Shown here: piece by piece, positions 1-8,287 of the stretch
How the letters are laid out: the number at the start of each line of letters is the position of its first letter
How positions within the stretch are numbered: position 1 is the first letter of the stretch
Origin: JAUIAI01 sp963732405
GTDB lineage: Bacteria > Pseudomonadota > Gammaproteobacteria > Burkholderiales > Burkholderiaceae_E
Direction of reading: 5' to 3'
Assembly: GCA_963732405.1 (NCBI GenBank)
Contig: CAVSZG010000006.1
Span: forward strand, 930,001 to 994,000
DNA: 64,000 bases
The notes under the pieces: generated by a model
The model's input: only the letters and a program-made list of their open reading frames with translations
Told to the model about the DNA's origin: nothing
Databases searched by the model: none
Translations under genes and position numbers: made by a program

Positions 1-351
1 TTCTGGCGCGACCATGAGGCCAGGCGCAAGGCAGCCGGCACTTCGCTGGTTGATTACTGCGCGACGAACCAACTGGCGGTATCGACATTCCGGCGCTGGG
101 TGGCGCGATTCGAAGGACGCTTGGCGCCAGGGCCACGCCGAGCCCCAGGGCGGGATGAGCCCAAGGGGCAAAGCGCCGCCTTCCTGTCGATGCCGATACG
201 GGCTGCAGCGCCGACGGTTCAATCATCATCGGACCCGGCCCGTGTGTCGCCGATCGAAATCGATGCAGCTGGCGTGACGGTGCGCCTGTACGATGAGGCA
301 GCCCGCCATGTGATCGACTCGTTGCTGTCACGGCTGAGGGGATCGCGATGA
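1..351 (+). CDS. tnpA: IS66 TnpA (Orf1) accessory protein, 5'-partial
   Basis: The frame is open from the first base of the window, starting FWRDHEARRKAAGTSL, which resembles the small helix-turn-helix TnpA protein of IS66 elements. The C-terminal half (IEIDAAGVTVRLYDEAA then a short basic tail) matches the usual end of these proteins. Its stop overlaps the start of tnpB in an ATGA, the normal translational coupling in IS66. The true start lies upstream of the window. TnpA is needed with TnpB and TnpC for transposition of IS66-type elements, but its biochemical role is not well defined. Confidence 0.8.
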   Translation, partial: FWRDHEARRKAAGTSLVDYCATNQLAVSTFRRWVARFEGRLAPGPRRAPGRDEPKGQSAAFLSMPIRAAAPTVQSSSDPARVSPIEIDAAGVTVRLYDEAARHVIDSLLSRLRGSR

Positions 352-695
352 TTCTGTCGTCGGCGATTCGCGCCTACATCTGCGTGGAGCCGGTCGACAT
401 GAGGAAATCGATCGACGGACTGGCTGCGTTGGTGGGTCCGATGCTCGGCCATGACCCGTTCTCGGGCCAGGTGTTCGTGTTCCTGGGCAAGCGGCGCAAC
501 AAGGTGAAGTGCCTGCTGTGGGATCGCACCGGTTTCTGGTGTTTGTACAAGCGCATCGAACGCGGTCGACTGCCCGATCCACGAACCCTCGCGCGCGAGG
601 GCCTGGCAATGGGTGAACTCAGTGCATGGCTCGAGGGCATCGACACCACGCGGGCACGAACGCTGGAGTCGGTGAGGGCAAGACTGGTGGCGTAA
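348..695 (+). CDS. tnpB: IS66 TnpB (Orf2) protein
   Basis: This 115-residue protein is full length for the IS66 Orf2 family. It shows the family hallmarks PVDMRKSIDGLAALV near residue 18, FVFLGKRRNKVKCLLWD around residues 43-60 and FWCLYKRIERGR after it. The start codon overlaps the tnpA stop. The gene seems intact and is followed after about 100 bases by tnpC. The protein is known as an accessory transposition protein with no enzymatic activity assigned; the family assignment is secure from the motifs. Confidence 0.93.
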   Translation: MILSSAIRAYICVEPVDMRKSIDGLAALVGPMLGHDPFSGQVFVFLGKRRNKVKCLLWDRTGFWCLYKRIERGRLPDPRTLAREGLAMGELSAWLEGIDTTRARTLESVRARLVA

Positions 696-794
696 GTGTT
701 CTGGAATGCGCAATGCATGATGCCGAGTCGGTGACGATTTGAATCGAAAAAGTCTCCTCAATTCACATGACCATCGTCGTGACTCGAACTATCA

Positions 795-1374
795 TTGCGC
801 ATGTCCTTCGCCCTACCCGATCGCGCCGCCTTGCCAGCCGATGCCGAGCTGCTCAAGGATCTGGTCCTGCACACGATGCAGCGCGCCAACGTCGCCGCGC
901 AGGATGCTGTCGAACACATCAGGCGGCTCGAATTGCAGTTGGCGATTCTGCGTCGCAAGGTCTTCGGTGTGCGCTCCGAGCAGCTTGTCGGCCAAGCCGA
1001 TCTGTTCGATGCGACGGTGACGCTGTCGATTCCGCCGCAGGACACGATACCCGTCACCTACGAACGCAAGCGCCGGGGCCGTCCCGCGTTGCCGGCCGAT
1101 TTGCCGCGCGAGCGCATCGAATACGCACTGGACGCCACCGAGCGGGCGCAGTTCGCCTGGGTCGAGCCGATCGGCCACCAGATCAGCGAGACGCTGGAGT
1201 TCACGCCCGCGCGCCTGGTCATCATCGAGCACGCGCGCATCAAATACCGGTGCGCGCACGCCGACGGTCAGTGCACGATCCGAACCGCGCAGGCCTATCC
1301 GTCGCCGCTGCCCAAGTCCAACGCCGGGCCCGGGCTGCTGGCCCAGGTGCTGATCTCCAAGTACGCCGACGGCA
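795..1374 (+). pseudogene. tnpC: IS66 transposase TnpC, 5' portion upstream of the intron
   Basis: About 193 residues of the IS66 transposase N-terminus: a leucine-rich coiled region (LRRKVFGVRSEQL), then a zinc-ribbon-like part and the segment ending LISKYADG that normally runs straight into LPLxRQE. The frame is broken at the GTGTGC start of a group II intron and resumes about 1.86 kb later. The start may be at 795 or 801 (second Met). Splicing of the intron could in principle restore the message here, but the downstream part has its own frameshift, so the gene is called broken. Confidence 0.85.
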
Positions 1375-1911
1375 GTGTGCCTCGAGCGCAGTCCCCGTAG
1401 GTTGGGGGTTGTGCGTATCTTCATTGAAGATGAGGGTGGGCCCCTCGGAGCCGGCTTACAGGAGCAGGCTTCAAACCACTGCAAGCTGCTGGGGTAAAGA
1501 GTCCTGGTGGTGAGCGTTGCAGCAAAAGGCGCGGCTTGGACCGTGTCAGGTACGAACCAGAGAGACGAACGCAAGTGAACCGTCGTTGTGGTGTCGAAAC
1601 GAATTCAGATGACGTCGAAATCGGGTGTGAGCCGTTGACCCGGGATGAAGGTCGAGGCGAGCCTGTCGAGTGCTCGGCTGGCGTCCGGCATGAAGGCGGC
1701 GTGACTCTGGTTCAGGCTTCTATGAGGAACGAGGGAACCTGTCGCTCCGATGCGAAGGGAGACGGTCAAGCGCAGGGCCTGCGCAAGGCTCAGAGTACCG
1801 ATGCGGAGCACAGGGGCGGAGACGCTCGTAGTAGGGTTGAAGGCTCTGTAATTGAGCTGGACCAAAGGGGCGTCGTCGTCCGGCTTTGCCGCCGGCACAA
1901 CCTGAGAGGGG

Positions 1912-3168
1912 ATGATGTCGGCTGTTGAAGCGAAATCGTTTGTAATTTCCAAGCGTGAAGTCTGGGAGGCGTACAAACGCGTGAAGGCCAATCGTGGTGC
2001 GGAAGGGGTTGACGGAGTCACGATCATCGATTTCGATCAGGATCTGAGCAAGAACCTGTATCGAATCTGGAATCGAATGGCCTCGGGCAGCTACTTCGCG
2101 CCGCCAGTCAAACGCGTGGACATTCCCAAAGGTGATGGCTCGATGCGTTCATTGGGCATTCCGACCGTGGCAGACAGGATTGCACAGATGGTTGTCAAGC
2201 AACGGCTCGAGCCGTTGCTCGATCCGATATTTCATACGGACTCGTATGGCTATCGGCCGCGGCGCTCGGCACACGATGCCTTGCGAGTCGCGCGAACCCG
2301 ATGCTGGTCGCACGATTGGGTGCTCGATCTGGATATCAAGGGGTTCTTCGATAACATCGATCACAGCCTCATGATGCGGGCCGTTCGCAAACACACAGAC
2401 TGCCGATGGATACTGCTCTATATCGAGCGGTGGCTGGAGGCGGATGTGTGTTTACCTGATGGGTCGATGCAGAAGCGTTCAAAGGGGACGCCGCAAGGGG
2501 GTGTTATCAGTCCTTTGTTGGCAAACCTGTTTCTGCACTACGCACTGGACCGATGGCTGGTCCGGAATCACCCGGACGTGTCGTTCGAGCGGTATGCGGA
2601 CGACGTCATTTGCCATTGTGAGAGTCGGGCGCAGGCGGAATTACTACAGTCTGCGCTCGATGAGCGTCTGGCAGCGTGTGGTTTGCAGTTGCATCCGGAG
2701 AAGACCCGGGTTGTTTACTGCGCCGATGCAAATCGGCGCGAGGAGTTCGAATGTATTAAGTTCGATTTCCTTGGCTACACGTTCAAGCCGCGAGCGGCAC
2801 TGAATCGTCGGGGAAAGCTGTTCACCAGCTTCTCCCCGGCGGTTAGCGACAAGGCGGGCAAAGCTATGCGTCGGACAATCCGAAGCTGGGGCTTGCAGCG
2901 GCTGAGTCGCTATAGTTTGGTAGAGATCGTCGGGCGCGTCAGTCGGGAAGTAGCCGGCTGGATTCGCTACTACGGCCTTTATCATCAGTCCGCTTTAGGC
3001 AAGGCGCTGCGCACACTGGATTTGCATCTGGTGAAGTGGGCGATGCGCAAGTACAAGCGTTTGCGTGGACATCTCGCGCGCGCCTGGAATTGGCTGGCCA
3101 GCTTGCGTAAACGGGCTCCCCGCCTGTTTCCACATTGGCCAGAGGGATTGCATGCGATTGGGCGATAG
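1912..3168 (+). CDS. ltrA: Group II intron reverse transcriptase/maturase
   Basis: A 418-residue intron-encoded protein that assists splicing and copies the intron into DNA during retrohoming. It begins VISKREVWEAYKRVKANRG, a common N-terminal pattern, and contains reverse transcriptase blocks including RSLGIPTVADRIAQ, SYGYRPRRSAHDALR, GTPQGGVISPLLANL and the catalytic YADD box around residues 228-231. The C-terminal region (GRVSREVAGWIRYYG) is the maturase domain X. No HNH endonuclease domain follows, so retrohoming would rely on other primers. A GAGAGGGG ribosome binding site precedes the two possible adjacent Met starts. The stop codon abuts domain V. Confidence 0.93.
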   Translation: MMSAVEAKSFVISKREVWEAYKRVKANRGAEGVDGVTIIDFDQDLSKNLYRIWNRMASGSYFAPPVKRVDIPKGDGSMRSLGIPTVADRIAQMVVKQRLEPLLDPIFHTDSYGYRPRRSAHDALRVARTRCWSHDWVLDLDIKGFFDNIDHSLMMRAVRKHTDCRWILLYIERWLEADVCLPDGSMQKRSKGTPQGGVISPLLANLFLHYALDRWLVRNHPDVSFERYADDVICHCESRAQAELLQSALDERLAACGLQLHPEKTRVVYCADANRREEFECIKFDFLGYTFKPRAALNRRGKLFTSFSPAVSDKAGKAMRRTIRSWGLQRLSRYSLVEIVGRVSREVAGWIRYYGLYHQSALGKALRTLDLHLVKWAMRKYKRLRGHLARAWNWLASLRKRAPRLFPHWPEGLHAIGR

Positions 3169-3237
3169 GAGCCGGATGAGCCGAGAGGTTCACGTCCGGT
3201 TCTGGGAGAGCGCGCGGGTGCGATTCCCGCGCGCCAC
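3169..3237 (+). ncRNA. Group II intron domains V and VI
   Basis: Domain V begins directly after the maturase stop codon with GAGCCGG, folds back on CCGGTTC near 3195-3202 and has the size of the standard 34-base catalytic hairpin. It is followed by a GC-rich hairpin (GCGCGCGGG paired with CCCGCGCGC) in the place of domain VI. The expected bulged branch-point adenosine is not obvious in the 3' strand of this hairpin, which may mean that lariat formation is weak or that the fold differs. Confidence 0.75.
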
Positions 3238-4242
3238 TCACCTGCCGCTGGCGCGCCAGGAGCGCCTGTTCGCTCGCCACGGCGCCAGGCTCTCGCGCAA
3301 GACGCTGTGCGATTGGGTGCTGGCGGCGTGCGAGTTGCTGGGAGCCTTGCGGGGGCCGCTGCACCAACACATCCTGGGCGCCCCGGTCATCTTCGGCGAC
3401 GACACGACGCTGCGCCTCATCGCCGAAGGACTCGCCCGTGATCGATGCGTGACCGCACGGCTGTGGGGTTATGTGAGCGCGGGCGCCGTGTGCGATGAGG
3501 ACGGAAACTGGCAGCCCTACCCGAAGGCGGTGCTCTACGAATTCACCCGCGATCGGCGTGGCGAACATCCGCAGCGCATCCTGGAGCACTACCGCGGTTA
3601 CCTGCAGGCCGATGACTATGCCGGGTATCACGCGCTGTTCAAATCCGGGCGCGTGCTTCACGCGGCCTGCTGGGCGCACGCGAGGCGGCCGTTCTTCGAC
3701 CTCGATCGGGCCAGCCCGCCGGCACGGGTCCGCCGGGGCTGGCCCGGCAGGCGCTGGATTGGATCGGTGCGCTGTACAAGATCGAGCGCGAAATCCGCGA
3801 ATGCGCCCCCGACATCCGTGAGGCCCAACGGCGCGAACGCACGCGACCCTTGCTCAAGGCGTTCGGGCGCTGGCTGTACTCGATCCTGCCCGATCTGCTG
3901 CCCCGGGGGCCGTTGGCCCAGGCGGTGCGCTACATCCTGTCGAACTGGCGGGCGTTGAACCGGTTCAGCCGGGTGGGCATTCTGGAGCCGGACTCCAATC
4001 TGGTGGAGCGCTGCATGCGCCCGGTCGCTGTCGGAAGAAAGGCGTGGCTGTATGCCGGTGCCGAACGGGGCGGACACGCAGCGGCCACCGCGTTCAGTTT
4101 GATCGAGTCGTGCAAGCTCGTTGGCATCGAACCCTACGCCTACCTCAAGGATGTCCTGGCGCGTATCGGCGGACATCGCCAGGACCGGCTTGCCGAGTTG
4201 CTGCCGTTCAATTGGACGCCGCTGTCGGCCGGCCACCCCTGA
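3238..4242 (+). pseudogene. tnpC: IS66 transposase TnpC, 3' portion, frameshifted
   Basis: This is the catalytic DDE part of the IS66 transposase. The first Asp lies in FGDDTTLRLI, the second in LQADDYAGYHAL, and the Glu in SNLVERCMRPVAVGRKAW. The reading frame changes between about 3700 and 3730, in a GC-rich stretch after DLDRASPPA, and resumes as GLARQALDWIGALYK. Together with the intron insertion this makes two independent lesions. The remaining residues are well conserved, so the frameshift is recent or a consensus error. The C-terminus ends at 4242, seven bases before the passenger gene. Confidence 0.87.
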
Positions 4243-4248
4243 ACAGCC

Positions 4249-4689
4249 GTGGGGCGCGCGAGCAACCGGAAGGCCAAGAGGATGGGCGTGGCGCCTTGGA
4301 TCGGCACGAAGATCTCGGCCACGCTGGTCGACTTCGGTGAACCGCTGCTCAAACAGCTGCCGCCCGACGCGTCGCTCGAACTGCGACATGGCCTCGTCAA
4401 CTTGATCGTGACCCAGTGGAATGCGCATGTCATGGCTGCCGCCTGGGGCCAGCCGCAGCACCTGGCTCAGCTGCGCGACACGCTCCAAACCGCGGTCGCG
4501 GCCGGGCAGTTGGATCCGCAGGCATTGGAAGCCTTCCACACGCTGAGCGCACGCCGCCAACTCGCGCGCTTCGTCGATGACCCGCGCGCCATCGGTCACT
4601 GGGAGGTGCGCGACACCGGGCCGGGAGAGTGGAACATCCGATGCGATGCGCGAATGCCGCCACAAGGCGTGGTGCCGCCGCCGGAATGA
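4249..4689 (+). CDS. Hypothetical passenger protein of the IS66 element
   Basis: A 146-residue protein that starts six bases after the tnpC stop and lies within the presumed right end of the IS66 element, so it is probably transcribed with the transposase genes. It begins with a basic segment (MGRASNRKAKRMG) and has a helical middle (ELRHGLVNLIVTQWNAHVM). I do not recognise a domain or catalytic motif. Its position suggests a passenger gene that travels with some IS66 copies rather than part of the transposition machinery. Function is unknown. Confidence 0.6.
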   Translation: MGRASNRKAKRMGVAPWIGTKISATLVDFGEPLLKQLPPDASLELRHGLVNLIVTQWNAHVMAAAWGQPQHLAQLRDTLQTAVAAGQLDPQALEAFHTLSARRQLARFVDDPRAIGHWEVRDTGPGEWNIRCDARMPPQGVVPPPE

Positions 4690-4807
4690 GCCGCTGCGTC
4701 TGACGAGCGCACCGAGGTCACTCCTGCTGGCAAGTCCGCTCACGCGGCGGATTGATCGCTTCGATCGCATCGCGCAAGCCTACTGCGCATCGACGCCGAT
4801 CGGAAGA

Positions 4808-4828
4808 CGGGGATTCCCGGACTTTTAC
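4808..4828. repeat. Possible right terminal inverted repeat of the IS66 element
   Basis: Read from outside inward this sequence starts GTAAAAGTCCGGGAATCCCC, in keeping with the GTAA start of IS66 termini. The left terminus is not in the window, so this cannot be confirmed by matching the two ends. Confidence 0.4.
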
Positions 4829-4849
4829 CGAGTCTCAGCTGATTCATGA

Positions 4850-5554
4850 AGTGGAGCAAGACCGGACAGCCGGCTCGCCGACATCGAAGATGCCTACGGC
4901 CCTGTGCTGGTGCGCCTGGAGCGACTGAAGGCCGAACTGGCCACGCTGGACGCGCTGGACGCGCTGGACGCGCTGGACCTGAAGGTGCAAGCCGTCAGGG
5001 ACACGATCACCCTCGAACACCCGTACTTTCACCCACTGGCACCGCTGAAGGCCGAAGTGGACCGGATCGAGGCCGAGATCGCTGCTGCAGGGCGGGGTGA
5101 CAAGGGGGCGCTGAAGGCGGCCCTGCTGACCCCGAAAGCCAAGCTCGACGTAGCGCGCAAGAAGCTCGTGGACGCGATCAAGGTGCGTGTGAAGCAGGTG
5201 GCGCGTGCAGTCAAGGAACTGCACAAGCTCCAGGAAGAACGGGATGCGCGGGAGCAGGAGATCAAGCTGGCTGCGGAGCGCGAGATCAACCACCTGCACG
5301 AGGCAGCGGCAGACATGCTGCGCATCGCAGGAAGCCAGGACGAGGCTCGGCGCTTCTTCACCGTAGTGGGGACCGACGAGATCGCCGAGAACGAATTCAA
5401 CCTGAATCTGCCGCGGTATGTGGACACCTTCGAGCCGGAGAAAGTGCTGCCGCTCAGGGACGCCGCAAAGCAGCTGAAGACAGCGACCGAAGCTGCGGAA
5501 GCCGCACCGGTCGCCTTGAACGAGCTTCTCGCCAGCATCGGAGGAGGCGCCTGA
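4850..5554 (+). pseudogene. hsdM: Type I restriction-modification methylase HsdM, 3' remnant
   Basis: The C-terminal part of an HsdM DNA adenine methyltransferase. The segment EIAENEFNLNLPRYVDTFEP near the end is a conserved HsdM C-terminal signature, preceded by a long charged coiled coil (KKLVDAIKVRVKQVARAVKE). The whole N-terminal and catalytic part, including the NPPF/NPPY motif, is missing, and the frame is first closed by a TGA at 4847. The truncation point lies within about 25 bases of the presumed IS66 end. A GTG at 4904 could start a shorter product but this is probably not functional. The stop overlaps the hsdS start. Confidence 0.8.
4946..4978 (+). repeat. 9-bp tandem repeat in hsdM remnant
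   Basis: Three complete copies of CTGGACGCG followed by a partial copy. In the hsdM frame it adds Leu-Asp-Ala units to a coiled-coil linker, so changes in copy number would keep the frame. Confidence 0.85.
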
Positions 5555-6000
5555 TGCTGACGCACCGCCATAGGACGATCCTAGACGATATCCCAGCGGA
5601 CTGGGATGCCAAACCACTGAAGTCGCTGATCTCCGAGCACTTTGCCGGCGACTGGGGTAGCGACGAAGGCGAGCAAGCAATCGCGGTCCTGCGCTCAACA
5701 AACTTCACCAACGGTGGTCAACTTGACTTCAGCGACATCGCACAGCGCTTCTTCTCCAAGGACCAGGCGGACCAGTTTGGGCTGCTGAAGGGCGACCTGC
5801 TGGTTGAGCGATCAGGAGGAGGGCCGGAGCAGCCTGTTGATCGCATTGGCTTCATTGAGCGCGACATGCCGGGTTCGACCATCTCCAACTTCGTGCAGGT
5901 GCTTTGGCCGAACGCAGAACAGGTGGATGCCAACTTCCTCGGCTGGACATTGTTCGAGCTGCAGCGCACCGGTATCGTGGAGCGCGTTCAGCAGCAGTCA
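5554..6000 (+). pseudogene. hsdS: Type I restriction specificity protein HsdS, 5' remnant
   Basis: The first roughly 149 residues of an HsdS target-recognition protein. It contains a typical recognition-domain opening (DIPADWDAKPLKSLI), LKGDLLVERSGG and IGFIERDMPGSTISNFVQVL, as expected for the first target recognition domain. The protein should be about 400 residues, but after VERVQQQS the sequence switches to a fragment of another gene, so the second recognition domain and the central coiled coil are lost. The start overlaps the hsdM stop as in intact hsdMS operons. Confidence 0.78.
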
Positions 6001-6107
6001 GCAAACGCGACCTGGAGGCGAAGCTGCGCGGCGACTACCGCGGCGTGATCCTCACCACGGTGCACCTGTTCGACGGCATGCCGGCTCGCCTCGATGCGCG
6101 GCCACGA
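6000..6107 (+). pseudogene. hsdR: Type I restriction endonuclease HsdR-like fragment
   Basis: A 36-residue piece (LEAKLRGDYRGVILTTVHLF) matching the helicase region of HsdR-type proteins just before the usual DEAH box (the family reads RGVI-TT-HKF then DEAHR). It is fused directly to the hsdS remnant and ends before the DEAH motif. In a different frame, a short C-terminal tail of unknown origin (EAEVIRLLGEIEALVNEVQA) follows and ends in an ATGA with the next gene. This is clearly a deletion scar and not a gene. Confidence 0.6.
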
Positions 6108-6164
6108 GGCCGAGGTGATTCGCCTGCTGGGTGAGATTGAGGCCCTTGTGAACGAGGTGCAGGC

Positions 6165-6992
6165 ATGAGCGAGGTTCTGCTCACTGGCGCCGACGGCTAA
6201 AACGGCATCCACGGCGACATCGTCGCGCTGCTGGAAGCCGCGCGCCGTGCTGCTGCACGCAGCGTCAACGCCTTGATGACGGCCAGCTACTGGGAGATTG
6301 GCCGACGCATTGTTGAGTTTGAGCAAGGTGGGCAGGAACGCGCCGGCCGTGGTCAGCAGTTGCTGCAGCGTCTGTCGGCCGACCTGCAGCAACGCTTTGG
6401 CCGAGGCTTCAGCGTGGACAACCTGGAGCAGATGCGCCTGTTCTATCTGGCCTTTTCGTCCCAGCACATTGCCGAGACTCTGTCTCGGAAATCGCCAGCC
6501 GCCGGTGAAGCCGAGAAATCCGAGACAGCGTCTCGGAATATCTCCCTGGAGCAGTTGGCTCTGGCCTTGCCGCTGTCCTGGTCACACTACGTGCATCTGG
6601 TGCGCGGCACCTGCAGCACACAGGAACGCGAGTTCTACGAGGCCGAGGCCCTGCGCTGCGGTTGGAGCGTCCGGCAGCTCGACCGGCAAAAGACGGTGAC
6701 AGCGGCGGCCATCATCGCCCGGCGCGGCGTGAACACTTGGCTGCTGGTCCACCGCACCGAGTTGTTGAAGCAATGGCAGGAGCGCCTGCAGGCCTTCCTT
6801 GGCGTTGGCAAAGGCGTGGTCGGCGCCATTGGTGGCGGTAAGGCCAAACCGAAGGGCATGATCGACATCGCCGTGATGCAGTCGCCGTCGCGCCAGGGCG
6901 CGGTCAATGCGCTGGTGGAGAACTACGGGCAGATCATGGTCGACGAATGCCCGAGCGCACCGAACACCTTGAGGCCATCCGCCAGCCCCTGA
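6165..6992 (+). pseudogene. DUF1016 (YhcG-type) nuclease N-terminus fused to SF2 helicase fragment
   Basis: The frame starts with MSEVLLTGADG, meets a TAA at 6198 where a Tyr codon is expected, and continues as NGIHGDIVALLEAARR and ASYWEIGRRIVEFEQGG. This is the N-terminal domain of DUF1016/YhcG-like PD-(D/E)XK proteins. After CGWSVRQLDRQ (about 6690) it changes abruptly to a superfamily 2 helicase segment (TVTAAAIIARRGVN, LLVHRTELLKQWQERL, then IMVDEC), entering just after where Walker A would be and leaving at the DEAH-type box. The open part from 6273 to 6992 is thus a chimera of two defence-type genes joined by deletion. Confidence 0.75.
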
Positions 6993-7002
6993 TTGCACAG
7001 GC

Positions 7003-7188
7003 ATCGGCGCCCCGTTCGTATTCCTCTTGCACGATCAGCCCAAGGCGGCAGCAAAGCTCGGTAACTACGCTGGCAAGCTCAGAGACGGATCGGTCGACAA
7101 GCGATCGGGATTCCTGCTGCAACGAGATCAACCTGAGCATCTGGACGACACATTTCTGGCCGAGTTCTCCTTGCCGGAGGGGTGCTGA
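7003..7188 (+). other. Open-frame remnant of unknown origin at the end of the defence-gene graveyard
   Basis: In one frame the sequence reads GAPFVFLLHDQPKAAAKLG through RSGFLLQRDQPEHLDD and ends FSLPEGC before a TGA at 7186. It looks protein-like and is probably the 3' end of another truncated gene, but I do not recognise the family. It has no plausible start. Confidence 0.35.
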
Positions 7189-7273
7189 CACGGCTTCGGT
7201 CTGCCTCAAAGGCCAGCGGCAGCGGTGTCCGGCGCAAACATGTCGGGCCGTTGGCTGCCTGCATGGTGCACCC

Positions 7274-8110
7274 TCAGCCGGCCCTGAACCTCGGGGCCCG
7301 CTTCTCGACGAACGCACGCACGGCCTCGGCGTGATCGTCGTCGGTTGACGACCGGATGAGGCGCTCGGCTTCATTGTCCAGCGCCGCCTGGAACGTCAGG
7401 GTTGCCGCATCGTCCAGGTTGTCCTTGATGAGCGCCTGCGCCAGCACAGGCCCGTGCGCCAGTTGGCGCGCCAGGGCAAATGCCTCGGCCGGCAGGGCCG
7501 CATCGGGCACCACCCGGTTGAACACGCCCAAGGCCATGCAACGTGCGGCATCGACCTTCTCCGACAACAGCATCAATTCGCTGGCACGGCCTCGCCCGAC
7601 CAGTTGGCTCAGCAACCAGGTGACACCATAGTCGCCGCTCAAGGCCACGCGCACATAGCCAGTGCTGATGAAAGCGGATTCGGCCGCAATGCGCATGTCG
7701 CAGGCCAGCGCAATCGACAGCCCGGCCCCGGCCGCCGGCCCAGGCAACGCCGCCACCGACGGTTTGCGCAACGCCACCAGCGCGCCGGTGAGGCGGCGCT
7801 GCCGCTCCTGCAGATCGGCGACACGCTGCGCCGCCGTCCAGTCGCGCTTGGCCGGGTTGCTGGAGGCGCCCATGCCCTTGACATCACCGCCAGCACAGAA
7901 GGCCGTGCCGGCGCCGGTGATCAGAATGGCGCCCACTGTTGCATCGTCGTTGCAAACCCGGATCATCTCGCGCAGCGCCGGCGTCAGTTGGTCTGACAGC
8001 GAATTGCGGGCATGTGGCCGGTTCAAGGTGACGATCGCCACGCGGTCGCGCACCTCGCACAACAATTCATCGGTGCCGGTGTCGATCCGGCGGTCTGCGG
8101 CGATTTCCAT
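7274..8110 (-). CDS. Enoyl-CoA hydratase/isomerase family protein
   Basis: A 278-residue crotonase-fold protein, expected to hydrate or isomerise an enoyl-CoA ester in a beta-oxidation-like route. It has the substrate-binding segment AFCAGGDVKGMG near residues 70-80, the oxyanion-hole glycines in LPGPAAGAGLSIALACD and the STGYVRVALSGDYGVTWLL segment. The position where a catalytic Glu is often found carries Gly-Asp (SGDYG), so isomerase or other crotonase chemistry is possible. It lies downstream of and in the same orientation as the HxlR regulator, 177 bases away. Confidence 0.88.
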   Translation of the reverse strand: MEIAADRRIDTGTDELLCEVRDRVAIVTLNRPHARNSLSDQLTPALREMIRVCNDDATVGAILITGAGTAFCAGGDVKGMGASSNPAKRDWTAAQRVADLQERQRRLTGALVALRKPSVAALPGPAAGAGLSIALACDMRIAAESAFISTGYVRVALSGDYGVTWLLSQLVGRGRASELMLLSEKVDAARCMALGVFNRVVPDAALPAEAFALARQLAHGPVLAQALIKDNLDDAATLTFQAALDNEAERLIRSSTDDDHAEAVRAFVEKRAPRFRAG

Positions 8111-8287
8111 GGTTTGGTCCTGACAGGGGGGGTGTTGGTTGCGGGCGCTGGATCAGCGGGCTTGCATCACTTGGCGCCATGGCAGAGTGGGTCGGATGCC
8201 CCCGCCAGTGGCGCGATCTTCATGGGAGTGGCAGTCGATCGAAGTCATTGGCAAGCTACCGGGTTCAGTCGACTGGCCGGCGCTGCG

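Larger units (their letters stand above)
1375..3237 (+). mobile_element. Group II intron inside IS66 tnpC
   Basis: The interruption begins with GTGTGC, matching the GUGYG 5' consensus of group II introns. It contains about 540 bases of ribozyme-like leader, an intron-encoded reverse transcriptase, then a recognisable domain V and a domain VI hairpin. The 3' boundary is put at the AC near 3237, just before exon sequence encoding LPLARQE. Joining 1374 to 3238 does not restore the frame exactly, so either boundary may be off by one or two bases or the host copy was already shifted. Orientation matches tnpC, so splicing from the transposase transcript would be possible. Confidence 0.85.
1..4828 (+). 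mobile_element. IS66-family insertion sequence, left end outside window, interrupted by a group II intron
   Basis: The element carries the typical IS66 order tnpA (partial), tnpB, tnpC, followed by a small passenger gene. The tnpC gene is split by a group II intron and additionally frameshifted, so the transposase is predicted to be inactive. The right end is placed at a TTAC about 4828, because IS66 termini usually begin GTAA when read inward; the left terminus is not in the window, so the inverted repeat could not be matched. Immediately beyond this end lies a 5'-truncated hsdM, which suggests that the element inserted into or deleted part of a type I restriction locus. Boundary confidence is modest. 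Confidence 0.75.

Noticed and set aside
4946..4978. 9-bp repeat as a phase-variation switch of a restriction system
   Set aside because: Repeat length is a multiple of three, so copy number would not shift the frame, and the hsdM gene is already truncated.
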